Positions 1 to 7,415 of a stretch of DNA of 9,360 bases are shown here, in pieces. The DNA is from Clostridia bacterium. Lineage in GTDB: Bacteria; Bacillota; Clostridia; Oscillospirales; Butyricicoccaceae. Position 1 is the first letter of the stretch, and the number at the start of each line of letters is the position of its first letter. The notes beneath the pieces are model-generated. The model did no database searches, had not been told where the DNA came from, and saw only the letters and a program-made list of their open reading frames with translations. Made by a program: the position numbers and the translations under genes. The DNA is taken from NCBI GenBank assembly GCA_017560175.1, contig JAFYOK010000245.1, positions 1 through 9,360 on the forward strand. Reading direction: 5' to 3'.

Positions 1-948
<948 letters not shown>

Positions 949-979
949 TTATAATGAAAAATAGGATATGCGATTTGAT

Positions 980-1510
980 TTAACCAACGACTCTGACCAT
1001 GGCGTGACGGACAACACGCTCGCCCAGGGCATAACCCTTGAGCAGGACATCGGCGATCTGATTGGTTTCCAGTTCCTCGTCCTCGGTCATCATAACGGCA
1101 TTGTGGAAATTGGGATCAAACTGATCGCCTCTTTCACCAAAAGCCTTTACGCCAAAACGGTCGAGGCATTCGTTATACTGCTTGATGATCATTTCCAGCG
1201 ACTTCTTAAAGACTTCGTTCTGCTCCTGTGCCATGCCGCGCTCGAGGGTATCGATGACGGGCAGGAAACCGGCAACGGTGGAAGCAACATTGTCGAGATA
1301 CATATTCTCGCGCTCCTTCTGGTTGCGGTTGCGGAAGTTCTGGTATTCGGCCAGAACGCGCAGATAGCGGTCTTCTGTGGCAGCCAGTTCAGCTTCCAAC
1401 TGCTGCTCGCGGGTGGGTTCGGCTGCTGCCTCGGCAGTTTCCTGCTCCTGTGCAGCTTCTACGGTTTCTTCAGCCGCGTTGTCGCGGATCATTTCTTCTT
1501 CGCAGTGCAT
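980..1510 (-). CDS. grpE: Nucleotide exchange factor GrpE
   Basis: GrpE is the DnaK co-chaperone that releases ADP and resets the chaperone cycle; it acts as a cytoplasmic dimer. The 176-residue product has the usual layout. Residues 1-45 are acidic and rich in Glu and Ala. Residues about 38-75 form the long helix (EDRYLRVLAEYQNFRNRNQKER). A helical section follows, with the C-terminal beta domain from about 130, including FDPNFHNAVM (131-140) and the GrpE signature KGYALGERVVRHAMVRV (158-174). Length is normal for the family. The ATG ending at 1510 has an AGGAG site 8 bases upstream; Met7 has no comparable site. The gene lies 30 bases after hrcA and 67 bases before dnaK, so it should be transcribed from the CIRCE-controlled promoter in front of hrcA. 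The identification is secure from motifs and gene order. Confidence 0.97.
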   Translation of the reverse strand: MHCEEEMIRDNAAEETVEAAQEQETAEAAAEPTREQQLEAELAATEDRYLRVLAEYQNFRNRNQKERENMYLDNVASTVAGFLPVIDTLERGMAQEQNEVFKKSLEMIIKQYNECLDRFGVKAFGERGDQFDPNFHNAVMMTEDEELETNQIADVLLKGYALGERVVRHAMVRVVG

Positions 1511-1540
1511 TTGGGGTTCTCCTGTATATTGATGTTCTTG

Positions 1541-2566
1541 TTATTTATTTTTTCCGCCCAGTTCTCCCAGGGTATTGACGAAGGCCGAAAGCTGTGCTGT
1601 GGCCTTGGCGTAATCCATACGGGTGGGAGCGACGATACCGATGATGCCCTTGTGGTTGGCATCAAACTCGTAGGTGGTAAAGACGAAACTGGTCTCGGTG
1701 AGGGCCGGATCGGCATTTTCGGGGCCGATGCGGACGTTGACCCTGCCGGGCAGGGCATTCTGCACCATATCCCGGATGCTTTCGGGATCGGCCAGATGAT
1801 CGAGCACCATGCCGGCCTTCTTTGCATCCTGATATTCGCGGTTGCTCAGCAGCTTGGAGGCGCCTTCCACATAATATTCCATGGAATCGTTCTCGCGGCC
1901 GCTCTCTTCGATGAAATCGACCACCTGCTGAGAAAGATGGGCAAAGGCCGAATGGGGGCCGAAGCTCTGCTCGACAACGCCCTGCAGACGCTGAAGCCTG
2001 CCTTCGGCGATGGCCATATTGATAAATCCGGTCAGTGCCGATACATTTTCGGGGGATACCGGCTGACGCAGACGCAGAACCTTGTTGCGTACCGTATTCT
2101 CGCAGATGAGAACCAGTGCATACTGGCTGCCGTTGCCATCCATGGGAATCAGCTCGATCTTGCGAACCGTTTCTCCCATCGACCGCTGGGTCAGCGCCAC
2201 CGCGGTGTGATTGGTCACCTTGGAGACGACGCGGGAGGCGGCCAGCAGGATGCTGTCCATCTCGTGCATACGGTGTTCCATCTCGTCACGCAGGCGCTGG
2301 AGTTCCATGGCCGCCATGCGGTACTGATCCATCAGCTCATCGACATACAGTCGATAGGCCTGGCTGGAAGGGACACGGCCGGAAGATACATGCTGCTTTT
2401 CCAGCAGACCCATCTCTTCCAGCTCACTCATCTCATTGCGGATGGTAGCCGAGGAAAGAGGTTTTTCAAATGCGCCCATGAGGGCCTTGGAGCCGACCGG
2501 CTCTGCTGTATCGATATAGTTCTCGATGATGGCCTTGAGGATCATCTGCTTTCTGCTTGGCAGCAC
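1541..2566 (-). CDS. hrcA: Heat-inducible transcription repressor HrcA
   Basis: HrcA is the repressor of class I heat-shock genes: it binds CIRCE as a dimer and in other Firmicutes depends on GroEL for activity. The product is about 341 residues, normal for the family. The N-terminal winged helix is clear: RKQMILKAIIENYIDTAEPV (about 5-24), LSSATIRNEMSELEEMGLL (37-55) and the wing SSGRVPSSQAYRLYVDEL (61-78). The remainder is the HrcA dimerisation and GAF-like region. I place the start at the GTG ending at 2566. It gives MLPSRKQ, aligning with known HrcA N-termini, and an AAGGGGTGAG site lies about 5 bases upstream. A longer reading frame begins at a GTG ending at 2599, but that codon lies inside the CIRCE right next to the promoter and has no ribosome binding site. 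It is the first gene of the operon and probably autoregulated. Confidence 0.96.
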   Translation of the reverse strand: MLPSRKQMILKAIIENYIDTAEPVGSKALMGAFEKPLSSATIRNEMSELEEMGLLEKQHVSSGRVPSSQAYRLYVDELMDQYRMAAMELQRLRDEMEHRMHEMDSILLAASRVVSKVTNHTAVALTQRSMGETVRKIELIPMDGNGSQYALVLICENTVRNKVLRLRQPVSPENVSALTGFINMAIAEGRLQRLQGVVEQSFGPHSAFAHLSQQVVDFIEESGRENDSMEYYVEGASKLLSNREYQDAKKAGMVLDHLADPESIRDMVQNALPGRVNVRIGPENADPALTETSFVFTTYEFDANHKGIIGIVAPTRMDYAKATAQLSAFVNTLGELGGKNK

Positions 2567-2588
2567 GGCGCTCACCCCTTCCCGATTT

Positions 2589-2615
2589 TTAGCACTCACA
2601 CTTCCCGAGTGCTAA
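2589..2615 (-). promoter_or_regulatory. CIRCE operator, HrcA binding site
   Basis: A perfect 9-9-9 CIRCE is present: TTAGCACTC, nine spacer bases, GAGTGCTAA, with both arms matching the consensus exactly. It begins one base past the -10 box of the hrcA promoter and ends 22 bases before the chosen hrcA GTG. Bound HrcA would therefore block initiation, and the repeat would also lie near the 5' end of the transcript. This explains regulation of hrcA, grpE and dnaK together. Confidence 0.97.
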
Positions 2616-2616
2616 T

Positions 2617-2647
2617 ATTATAGTAGCACAATTTCCCCCAAAGTCAA
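2617..2647 (-). promoter_or_regulatory. Promoter of the hrcA-grpE-dnaK operon
   Basis: On the minus strand a TTGACT -35 hexamer (2642-2647) is followed 19 bases later by a perfect TATAAT (2617-2622). The spacing is two bases longer than ideal. A TACTAT overlapping the same place would give 16 bases, so the exact -10 register is uncertain. Transcription would start inside the CIRCE, the usual geometry of HrcA-controlled promoters. Confidence 0.75.
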
Positions 2648-2673
2648 GGGCAAAATGAGAACAATCCACATAT

Positions 2674-2689
2674 AAAATGTGAACATTTT
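2674..2689. promoter_or_regulatory. 16-base palindrome in the divergent hrcA/HD intergenic region
   Basis: AAAATGT-GA-ACATTTT is a perfect 7-2-7 inverted repeat, overlapped on the left by CACAT-N5-ATGTG (2667-2681). It lies 27 bases upstream of the hrcA -35 box and about 70 bases upstream of the HD-gene -35 box. No U-tract follows, so it looks more like a dimeric protein binding site than a terminator. I do not recognise the regulator. Confidence 0.4.
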
Positions 2690-2760
2690 GGCAACATTGC
2701 ACAGACAGACCCAAAAACCTGTTAATGCTCTCCCCCTCCCTCTGCCAACGCAAACCACCG

Positions 2761-2789
2761 TTGAAAGTATGGGCAGGATATTATATAAT
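2761..2789 (+). promoter_or_regulatory. Sigma-A-type promoter for the HD/alaX/nitroreductase block
   Basis: TTGAAA (2761-2766), exactly 17 bases, then TATAAT (2784-2789) form a near-consensus housekeeping promoter. The predicted start is near 2796, leaving a leader of about 90 bases before the HD-domain ATG at 2886. The -10 box lies inside the left arm of the inverted repeat described at 2781-2869. Confidence 0.8.
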
Positions 2790-2869
2790 AAAGGTGACAA
2801 GACAGTTCAAAAGCCTTCCCTCAAGGGAATACTGTCTATGACTACACTCATTACCACCTTATTATATAA
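2781..2869 (+). repeat. Nested inverted repeat covering the -10 box and leader of the HD gene
   Basis: The outer arms are TTATATAATAAAGGTG (2781-2796) and CACCTTATTATATAA (2855-2869), complementary over 15 bases with one bulged A. Inside are AGACAGT (2800-2806) and ACTGTCT (2831-2837), a perfect 7-base stem. Within that is TTCCC-TCAA-GGGAA (2816-2829). The three stems are nested around roughly one centre. The right outer arm ends 16 bases before the start codon and just before the AAAGGA site. The element could be a small MITE-like insertion that supplied a promoter, or a regulatory leader structure. The innermost part, AGCCTTCCC...GGGAA, resembles the ends of the element at 5776-5924. Confidence 0.6.
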
Positions 2870-2885
2870 CAGAAAGGATCCGCCT

Positions 2886-3545
2886 ATGCTCACATTGGAC
2901 GATATCAAACGCAGCCCGGCCATCAAGACCTATGTTCAGTCGGCTGACCGTGTCATGCAAGCCATGAAGTTCACCGAACACGGCTTCGCCCATGCAGGCA
3001 TTGCATCTCATGTTGCTGCCCACATTCTCTCGGCCCTGGACTATGACGACCGTACCTGCGAACTGGCCTCCATCGCCGGTTACATGCACGATATCGGCAA
3101 CAACATCAACCGTTATGACCACGCCCAGTCGGGTGCATCCATGGCCTTTACGCTGCTCTCGCAGATGGGTATGGATCCCGACGAGACTGCCATGATCGTC
3201 ACCGCCATCGGCCACCACGATGAAGGCTCGGGCGGCCCGGTTCATCCCATTTCGGCAGCCCTTATCATTGCCGACAAGAGCGACGTTCGCCGCAGCCGTG
3301 TCCGCGACAAGGCCGACATCAATATCGATATCCACGACCGCGTCAACTATGCCGTCACCGATTCCGAGCTGGAGGTCTTCCCTGCCGAGAAGATCATCCG
3401 TCTGGGTCTGACCATCGACACACGCATCTGCCCGGTCATGGAATACTTCGAGATCTTCCTCTCCCGTATGCTCATGTGCCGCAAGGCTGCCGAATATCTT
3501 GGCTGCCGCTTCACCCTTGATATCAACGGCACAAAACTCCTGTAA
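2886..3545 (+). CDS. HD-domain metal-dependent phosphohydrolase, substrate unknown
   Basis: A predicted cytoplasmic HD-superfamily hydrolase of 219 residues. Candidate metal ligands are H32 and H36 (EHGFAHA), the H68-D69 pair in GYMHDIGNN, H79 (RYDHAQSGA), H110-H111 in IGHHDE and D130/D133 in IADKSDV. This H-HD-H-HH-D pattern could hold two metals, as in HD phosphatases and phosphodiesterases. The nucleotide or other phosphoester substrate cannot be read from the sequence, and no GYP motif or RelA-type synthetase domain is present. I chose ATG 2886, which has AAAGGA (2873-2878) 7 bases upstream. An in-frame ATG at 2838 with a weaker AAGGGA site would add 16 residues, but they fall in the AT-rich inverted repeat and look non-coding; still longer starts precede the promoter. 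First gene of the plus-strand block, 36 bases before alaX. Confidence 0.88.
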   Translation: MLTLDDIKRSPAIKTYVQSADRVMQAMKFTEHGFAHAGIASHVAAHILSALDYDDRTCELASIAGYMHDIGNNINRYDHAQSGASMAFTLLSQMGMDPDETAMIVTAIGHHDEGSGGPVHPISAALIIADKSDVRRSRVRDKADINIDIHDRVNYAVTDSELEVFPAEKIIRLGLTIDTRICPVMEYFEIFLSRMLMCRKAAEYLGCRFTLDINGTKLL

Positions 3546-3570
3546 CCCAATCTATTTACATAAAATCTGA

Positions 3571-3580
3571 GGTATATACC
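3571..3580 (+). other. Palindrome overlapping the ribosome binding site of the AlaX gene
   Basis: GGTATATACC is a perfect 10-base palindrome whose first bases are part of the TGAGGT ribosome binding site (3568-3573), with the ATG at 3582. It could be a protein site or a small structure affecting initiation, or be chance in an AT-rich gap. Confidence 0.25.
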
Positions 3581-3581
3581 T

Positions 3582-4805
3582 ATGAACAAACTTGCCAAGC
3601 GTATTTTCGACAGCGACCCCTACCTTGCCGAGCTGGATGCAGTGGTTGAATCCTGCACCTCCATCAAGGAAGGCCACGCCGTCATTCTCGACAAGACCAT
3701 CTTCTTCCCCCGTGGCGGCGGACAGAACTGCGACGGCGGCACCATTGCCGATATCGAGGTTCTCGACTGCTACGAGGAGAACGGTGAAGTCCTGCACATT
3801 CTGCCCCAGCCGCTGGAAGTCGGACAGGCTGTCCATCTGGCCATCAACTTTGACAACCGCCTGGATCACATGCAGCACCATCTGGCCCAGCACATCCTGT
3901 CGGCGCTGATGACCCAAATGTATAAGAACGATACCCAGAGCGCCCACATGGAAGAAGGCTACGGTCACATCGAGATCGAACGCCCCCTCTCTCCTATGGA
4001 GCTTGTCGAGCTGGAACAGGCAGCCAACGGCATCATCGCCCGTGACCTGCCCGTAAAGACAGCCTACTATACCCCCGAAGAGGCGCTGAAGATCGCCGTC
4101 CGCGGCAAGATCACACCCCATGATATGATCCGCCTGGTCGAGATCGAAGGTTTTGACATCAACGCCTGCGGCGGCTCCCATTGCCGTACCACCGGCGGCA
4201 TCGATAAGATCATCATCTGCGGCACCAAGGAAGTCCGCGGTCTCTTCCGCATCTACTTCAAGTCGGGCAAGGCAGCCCGCGAAGAAGAAATGCTGCGCAC
4301 CGCCCGTCTGATCGCAGCCCAGCATGCGCTCGGCGTAGAGATGACCGAAACTCTGGCTGACACCGCCAAGAATACCGTCGACCTGCTCCGTGCCGCCGAG
4401 GCACGTGCCCTGTCGGCACAGGCACACCTGGAAGAAGCCGATCTGGAGCGCTTCCATCTGGCCTGCGAAGAGGTCAATGGCGTCCCCTTCCTCTCCCGCA
4501 TCATCACCGACCACTACAATGCCAAGCACTTCAAGGCCATCGGCGACAAGCTGGTCAAGGCACATAAGGCCGTTGTCCTCTTTGCGCTGGTCGGCGAGGG
4601 CGAAACTTCCCTTATCCTTATGCGTCCCAAGGGCGGCAAGACCCCCGATCTGGGCGCAGTCCTCAAGGATCTGCTGGCTAAGTTTGAAGGCAAGGGCGGC
4701 GGCAGTCCCGTTATGGCCCAGGGTCAGCTGAACACATCGGCTCCCGAAGCCATTGCCGCCATCGAAGAAGCCTTCGCTGCTCTCAAGAACGAACTTCAGG
4801 CATAA
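3582..4805 (+). CDS. AlaX-type alanyl-tRNA editing hydrolase with C-terminal DHHA1 domain
   Basis: A free-standing relative of the alanyl-tRNA synthetase editing domain, expected to remove serine or glycine from mischarged tRNA-Ala in the cytoplasm. The 407-residue length and domain order fit the long AlaX type. The N-terminal barrel has FFPRGGGQ (41-48). The editing core carries the zinc motifs H100-LAQ-H104 and C196-GGS-H200. A linking helical region covers about 230-295. A DHHA1-like domain follows, ending in GGGSPVMAQGQL (372-383), comparable to the glycine-rich MAQGG motif of AlaRS C-terminal domains. All four expected zinc ligands are present, so it should be active. No aminoacylation domain is present. 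ATG 3582 has TGAGGT 8 bases upstream. It lies 36 bases after the HD gene and 34 before the nitroreductase, suggesting one transcript. The amino acid removed cannot be told from sequence alone. Confidence 0.93.
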   Translation: MNKLAKRIFDSDPYLAELDAVVESCTSIKEGHAVILDKTIFFPRGGGQNCDGGTIADIEVLDCYEENGEVLHILPQPLEVGQAVHLAINFDNRLDHMQHHLAQHILSALMTQMYKNDTQSAHMEEGYGHIEIERPLSPMELVELEQAANGIIARDLPVKTAYYTPEEALKIAVRGKITPHDMIRLVEIEGFDINACGGSHCRTTGGIDKIIICGTKEVRGLFRIYFKSGKAAREEEMLRTARLIAAQHALGVEMTETLADTAKNTVDLLRAAEARALSAQAHLEEADLERFHLACEEVNGVPFLSRIITDHYNAKHFKAIGDKLVKAHKAVVLFALVGEGETSLILMRPKGGKTPDLGAVLKDLLAKFEGKGGGSPVMAQGQLNTSAPEAIAAIEEAFAALKNELQA

Positions 4806-4839
4806 ATTATATATAAACATAAACAGAAAGGAGTATCTC

Positions 4840-5745
4840 ATGTCCATCGATAGAAACGCTGCTCTGGAAGCTCTCCGTCACATGCAGGATCGCCAGTCGG
4901 TTCGCAACTTTGCCGACAAGCCCATTCCTCAGGAAGATCTGGACGAGATCCTCAAGACTGCGCTGTCTGCCGCTACTGCCGGCAATCTGCAGCCGGTCAC
5001 CATCATCGTCGAGCGTGATCCCGAACGCAATAAGCAGCTGGGTGTTCTCTGCACCAACCAGCCCTTTATCGGCAAGGCACCCGTCAATCTGATCTTCCTG
5101 CTGGACTGGCACAAGCTGGGTGTTTATGCCGCCGAGCGTAAGGCGCCCTTCAACTGCCACGACAGCTTCATGCATTTTGCTACCGGCCTGGAAGATGTCA
5201 TGTGTGTTGCCCAGACGGCCGAAACTGCTGCCCATCTGCTGGGTATCGGCTCCTGCTACATCGGCACCACCATGCATTCGGGCACCGAGATCGCCAAAAT
5301 GTACAATCTGCCGCCCCGTACCTACCCCATGTGCCTGCTGACCCTGGGCTATGCCAAGGATCTGCCGGCTAAGCGCCGCAAGCTGGAACACGAATATATG
5401 GTCTTTGAGGGCAAGTATCCCGACCTTGACACAGAAGACCTCTGCCGTGCCTACGACCTCAAGTACGAGGGCATCACCCTGCCCTTCCCCACCCGTCCCG
5501 AACCTCGTCAGGCCATGGTCGACAAGATCCGCCGCGGCCTGCTGACCACCTATTCTGCCGAAGAGACCGAGCAGATCATCAACGAGGCTCTGGAGCGCGG
5601 CTATATCACCGAAGTTCAGCGCCGCTTTGCCTACCATTACCATGCTGTGGACAACTACAACATGGGCGGCCACATCCTCGAAATGATGCAGGAGCAGGAT
5701 CTCTTCCCCTCCCGCATCCTCAAGGACGGCAAGATCGAACTGTAA
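4840..5745 (+). CDS. Nitroreductase-family FMN oxidoreductase with C-terminal extension
   Basis: A predicted FMN-dependent NAD(P)H oxidoreductase of 301 residues; substrate unknown. The family signature is at the N-terminus: DRQSVRNFADKPIPQEDLDEIL (17-38), with the Arg and Ser expected near FMN phosphate, then SAATAGNLQP (43-52). The second half of the fold has AETAAHLLGIGSCYIG (127-142) and the strand CLLTLGYA (165-172). Typical members are about 170-250 residues; here some 100 residues follow the core, including a helical segment about 223-285. I see no ferredoxin cysteine motif or membrane segment in that extension. ATG 4840 has AAAGGAG (4827-4833) 6 bases upstream; earlier in-frame codons overlap the end of alaX and lack such a site. 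Probably third in the operon. Nitroreductase annotation says little about the physiological substrate. Confidence 0.9.
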   Translation: MSIDRNAALEALRHMQDRQSVRNFADKPIPQEDLDEILKTALSAATAGNLQPVTIIVERDPERNKQLGVLCTNQPFIGKAPVNLIFLLDWHKLGVYAAERKAPFNCHDSFMHFATGLEDVMCVAQTAETAAHLLGIGSCYIGTTMHSGTEIAKMYNLPPRTYPMCLLTLGYAKDLPAKRRKLEHEYMVFEGKYPDLDTEDLCRAYDLKYEGITLPFPTRPEPRQAMVDKIRRGLLTTYSAEETEQIINEALERGYITEVQRRFAYHYHAVDNYNMGGHILEMMQEQDLFPSRILKDGKIEL

Positions 5746-5775
5746 AACTGTATTCCGTTATTGTGCCGAATCCAT

Positions 5776-5924
5776 AGCCTTCCCTATCAGGGAAGGGGGA
5801 CCATCGGAGATGGTGGATGAGTGTGACCGTTAGGTCATATTCTATTCCCCACAGAATCTCATACGGCCAAATGGCCGCCCTCATCCGTCATCCTTCGGAT
5901 GCCACCTTCCCCGTAGGGGAAGGC
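5776..5924. mobile_element. MITE-like element made of hairpins, with imperfect terminal inverted repeats
   Basis: The gap between the nitroreductase gene and pncB holds a ~150-base element with no coding capacity. Its ends read AGCCTTCCC inward from both sides and stay similar for about 45 bases, to GGATGAG (left 5776-5822, right 5877-5924). Each end has two hairpins: CCTTCCC-TATCA-GGGAAGG (5778-5796) and CCATC-GGA-GATGG (5801-5813) on the left; CATCC-TTC-GGATG (5889-5901) and CCTTCCCC-GTA-GGGGAAGG (5905-5923) on the right. The interior adds TGACC-GTTA-GGTCA (5824-5837) and CGGCCA-AA-TGGCCG (5864-5877). From memory, similar intergenic repeats are common in gut Firmicutes. The last hairpin is followed by CTTTCT and could weakly attenuate read-through into pncB. 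No clear target duplication is visible. Confidence 0.7.
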
Positions 5925-5968
5925 TTTCTATACACTATCTATTATTGAAAGAAAAGAGAGTATCTATC

Positions 5969-7414
5969 ATGCGTCTGCACACCAATCTTTCCATGCTGAC
6001 CGACTTTTACGAGTTCACCATGGCCAACGGTTACCTCAAGGCCGGTATCGCGGATACCGTTGCCTATTTTGATATGTTCTTCCGCAAAATCCCCGATGGC
6101 GGCGGCTATGCCATCATGGCCGGTGTCGAGCAGCTGGTCGACTACCTGAAGAACCTCAAGTTCGATGCCGATGACATCGCTTACCTGCGTTCCAAGGGCT
6201 GCTTCTGCGAAGAGTTCCTCAACTACATCGAAAACTTCAAGTTCGAGTGTGACGTCTGGGCTGTTCCCGAAGGCACACCCATCTTCCCCGGCGAACCTCT
6301 GGTCGTCGTCCGCGGCCCCGTCATGCAGGCACAGTTCATCGAGACCATGGTTCTGCTGACCATCAACCACCAGAGCCTGATCGCCACCAAGGCCAACCGT
6401 ATGGTTCGTGCCGCCAACGGCCGCGCCATCATGGAGTTCGGCTCCCGCCGTGCTCAGGGTGCCGACGGTGCCGTTCTCGGCGCAAGAGCTGCCTATATCG
6501 GCGGTGCAGTCGGTACAGCCTGCGTTCTGTCCGATCAGCTCTATGGCACACCTGCCATGGGCACCATGGCCCACAGCTGGGTTCAGATGTTCCCCGATGA
6601 GTTCTCTGCCTTCAAGGCCTATGCCGAGACCTATCCCGACAACTGCACCCTGCTGATCGACACCTATAATGTCCTCAAGTCGGGTCTGCCCAACGCCATC
6701 AAGTGTGCCCGTGAAGTTCTGGAGCCCATGGGTAAGCGCCTCAAGGGTGTCCGTGTTGACTCGGGCGACATTGCCTACCTGTCCAAGCGCATCCGTGAAG
6801 TTCTGGATGCCAAGGGCATGGCCGACTGCGGCATCGTCGTTTCCAACTCCATGGACGAGTTCCTCATCCGTGACCTGCTCATGCAGGGTGCCCGTATCAA
6901 CTCCTTCGGTGTCGGCGAGCGCCTGATCACCTCCAAGAGCGAGCCTGTCTTCGGCGGCGTTTACAAGCTGGTCGCCATCGAGGGCAAGGACGGCGAGATC
7001 ATCCCCAAGATCAAGATTTCCGAAAACGTCGGCAAGATCACCACACCCCACTTCAAGAAGCTGTGGCGTCTGTCCAGCCGCCGCGACGGCCACTATATCG
7101 CCGACGTTCTGACCCTCAACGACGAGGTCATCGACGATACCCAGCCCTACACCATCTTCGACCCCGTCTACACATGGAAGAAGCAGACCCTCGACAACTT
7201 CAAGGCCGAAGAACTGCTGGTTCCCCTCTTTGAAAAGGGCGAATGTGTCTACCAGCCCCGTGATCTCTACGATATCCGCGAGTACTGCAAGGACACCACC
7301 TACCGTCTGTGGGGCGAAGTTACCCGTTTCGAGAATCCCCATCCCTACTATGTCGACCTTTCCCAGAAGCTGTGGGATGTTAAGTACAAGCTGCTGGAAG
7401 AAAAGAGCATGTAA
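5969..7414 (+). CDS. pncB: Nicotinate phosphoribosyltransferase
   Basis: This enzyme joins nicotinate to PRPP, with ATP hydrolysis, to give nicotinate mononucleotide, the salvage entry to NAD (Preiss-Handler pathway), in the cytoplasm. The 481-residue product is family length. Motifs in order: MLTDFYEFTMANGYL near the N-terminus (9-23), FGSRRAQG (157-164), GTMAHSWVQMF (198-208), whose H202 matches the histidine phosphorylated in NAPRTases, RVDSGD (262-267) and NSFGVGERL (311-319) in the phosphoribosyl-binding region. No truncation or missing key residue is seen. I chose ATG 5969, which gives the usual N-terminus; its upstream site is only a weak AAGAGAG. A TTG at 5945 would add eight residues and overlap that site. 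A MITE-like element lies upstream and I see no convincing promoter between it and the start, so the gene may depend on read-through. A hairpin array and strong terminator follow. Confidence 0.96.
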   Translation: MRLHTNLSMLTDFYEFTMANGYLKAGIADTVAYFDMFFRKIPDGGGYAIMAGVEQLVDYLKNLKFDADDIAYLRSKGCFCEEFLNYIENFKFECDVWAVPEGTPIFPGEPLVVVRGPVMQAQFIETMVLLTINHQSLIATKANRMVRAANGRAIMEFGSRRAQGADGAVLGARAAYIGGAVGTACVLSDQLYGTPAMGTMAHSWVQMFPDEFSAFKAYAETYPDNCTLLIDTYNVLKSGLPNAIKCAREVLEPMGKRLKGVRVDSGDIAYLSKRIREVLDAKGMADCGIVVSNSMDEFLIRDLLMQGARINSFGVGERLITSKSEPVFGGVYKLVAIEGKDGEIIPKIKISENVGKITTPHFKKLWRLSSRRDGHYIADVLTLNDEVIDDTQPYTIFDPVYTWKKQTLDNFKAEELLVPLFEKGECVYQPRDLYDIREYCKDTTYRLWGEVTRFENPHPYYVDLSQKLWDVKYKLLEEKSM

Positions 7415-7415
7415 A

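Noticed and set aside
968..2623. Long plus-strand open frame of 551 codons across grpE and hrcA
   Set aside because: It is antisense to two well-identified genes, has no domain I recognise, and long antisense frames are expected where third codon positions are C-rich.
2838..2885. In-frame ATG at 2838 and possible Thr/Leu-rich leader peptide before the HD gene
   Set aside because: The frame continues into the HD gene with no stop codon, so it is not an attenuator peptide, and its AT-rich codons fall within the inverted repeat. The start at 2886 has the better ribosome binding site.
3552..4847. Minus-strand open frame of 431 codons over the AlaX gene
   Set aside because: It lies entirely opposite alaX, whose zinc motifs and DHHA1 domain are intact; no ribosome binding site or recognisable domain.
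5925..5968. Separate promoter directly before pncB
   Set aside because: A TATTAT at 5940-5945 has no recognisable -35 hexamer 16-18 bases upstream, so I could not support it.
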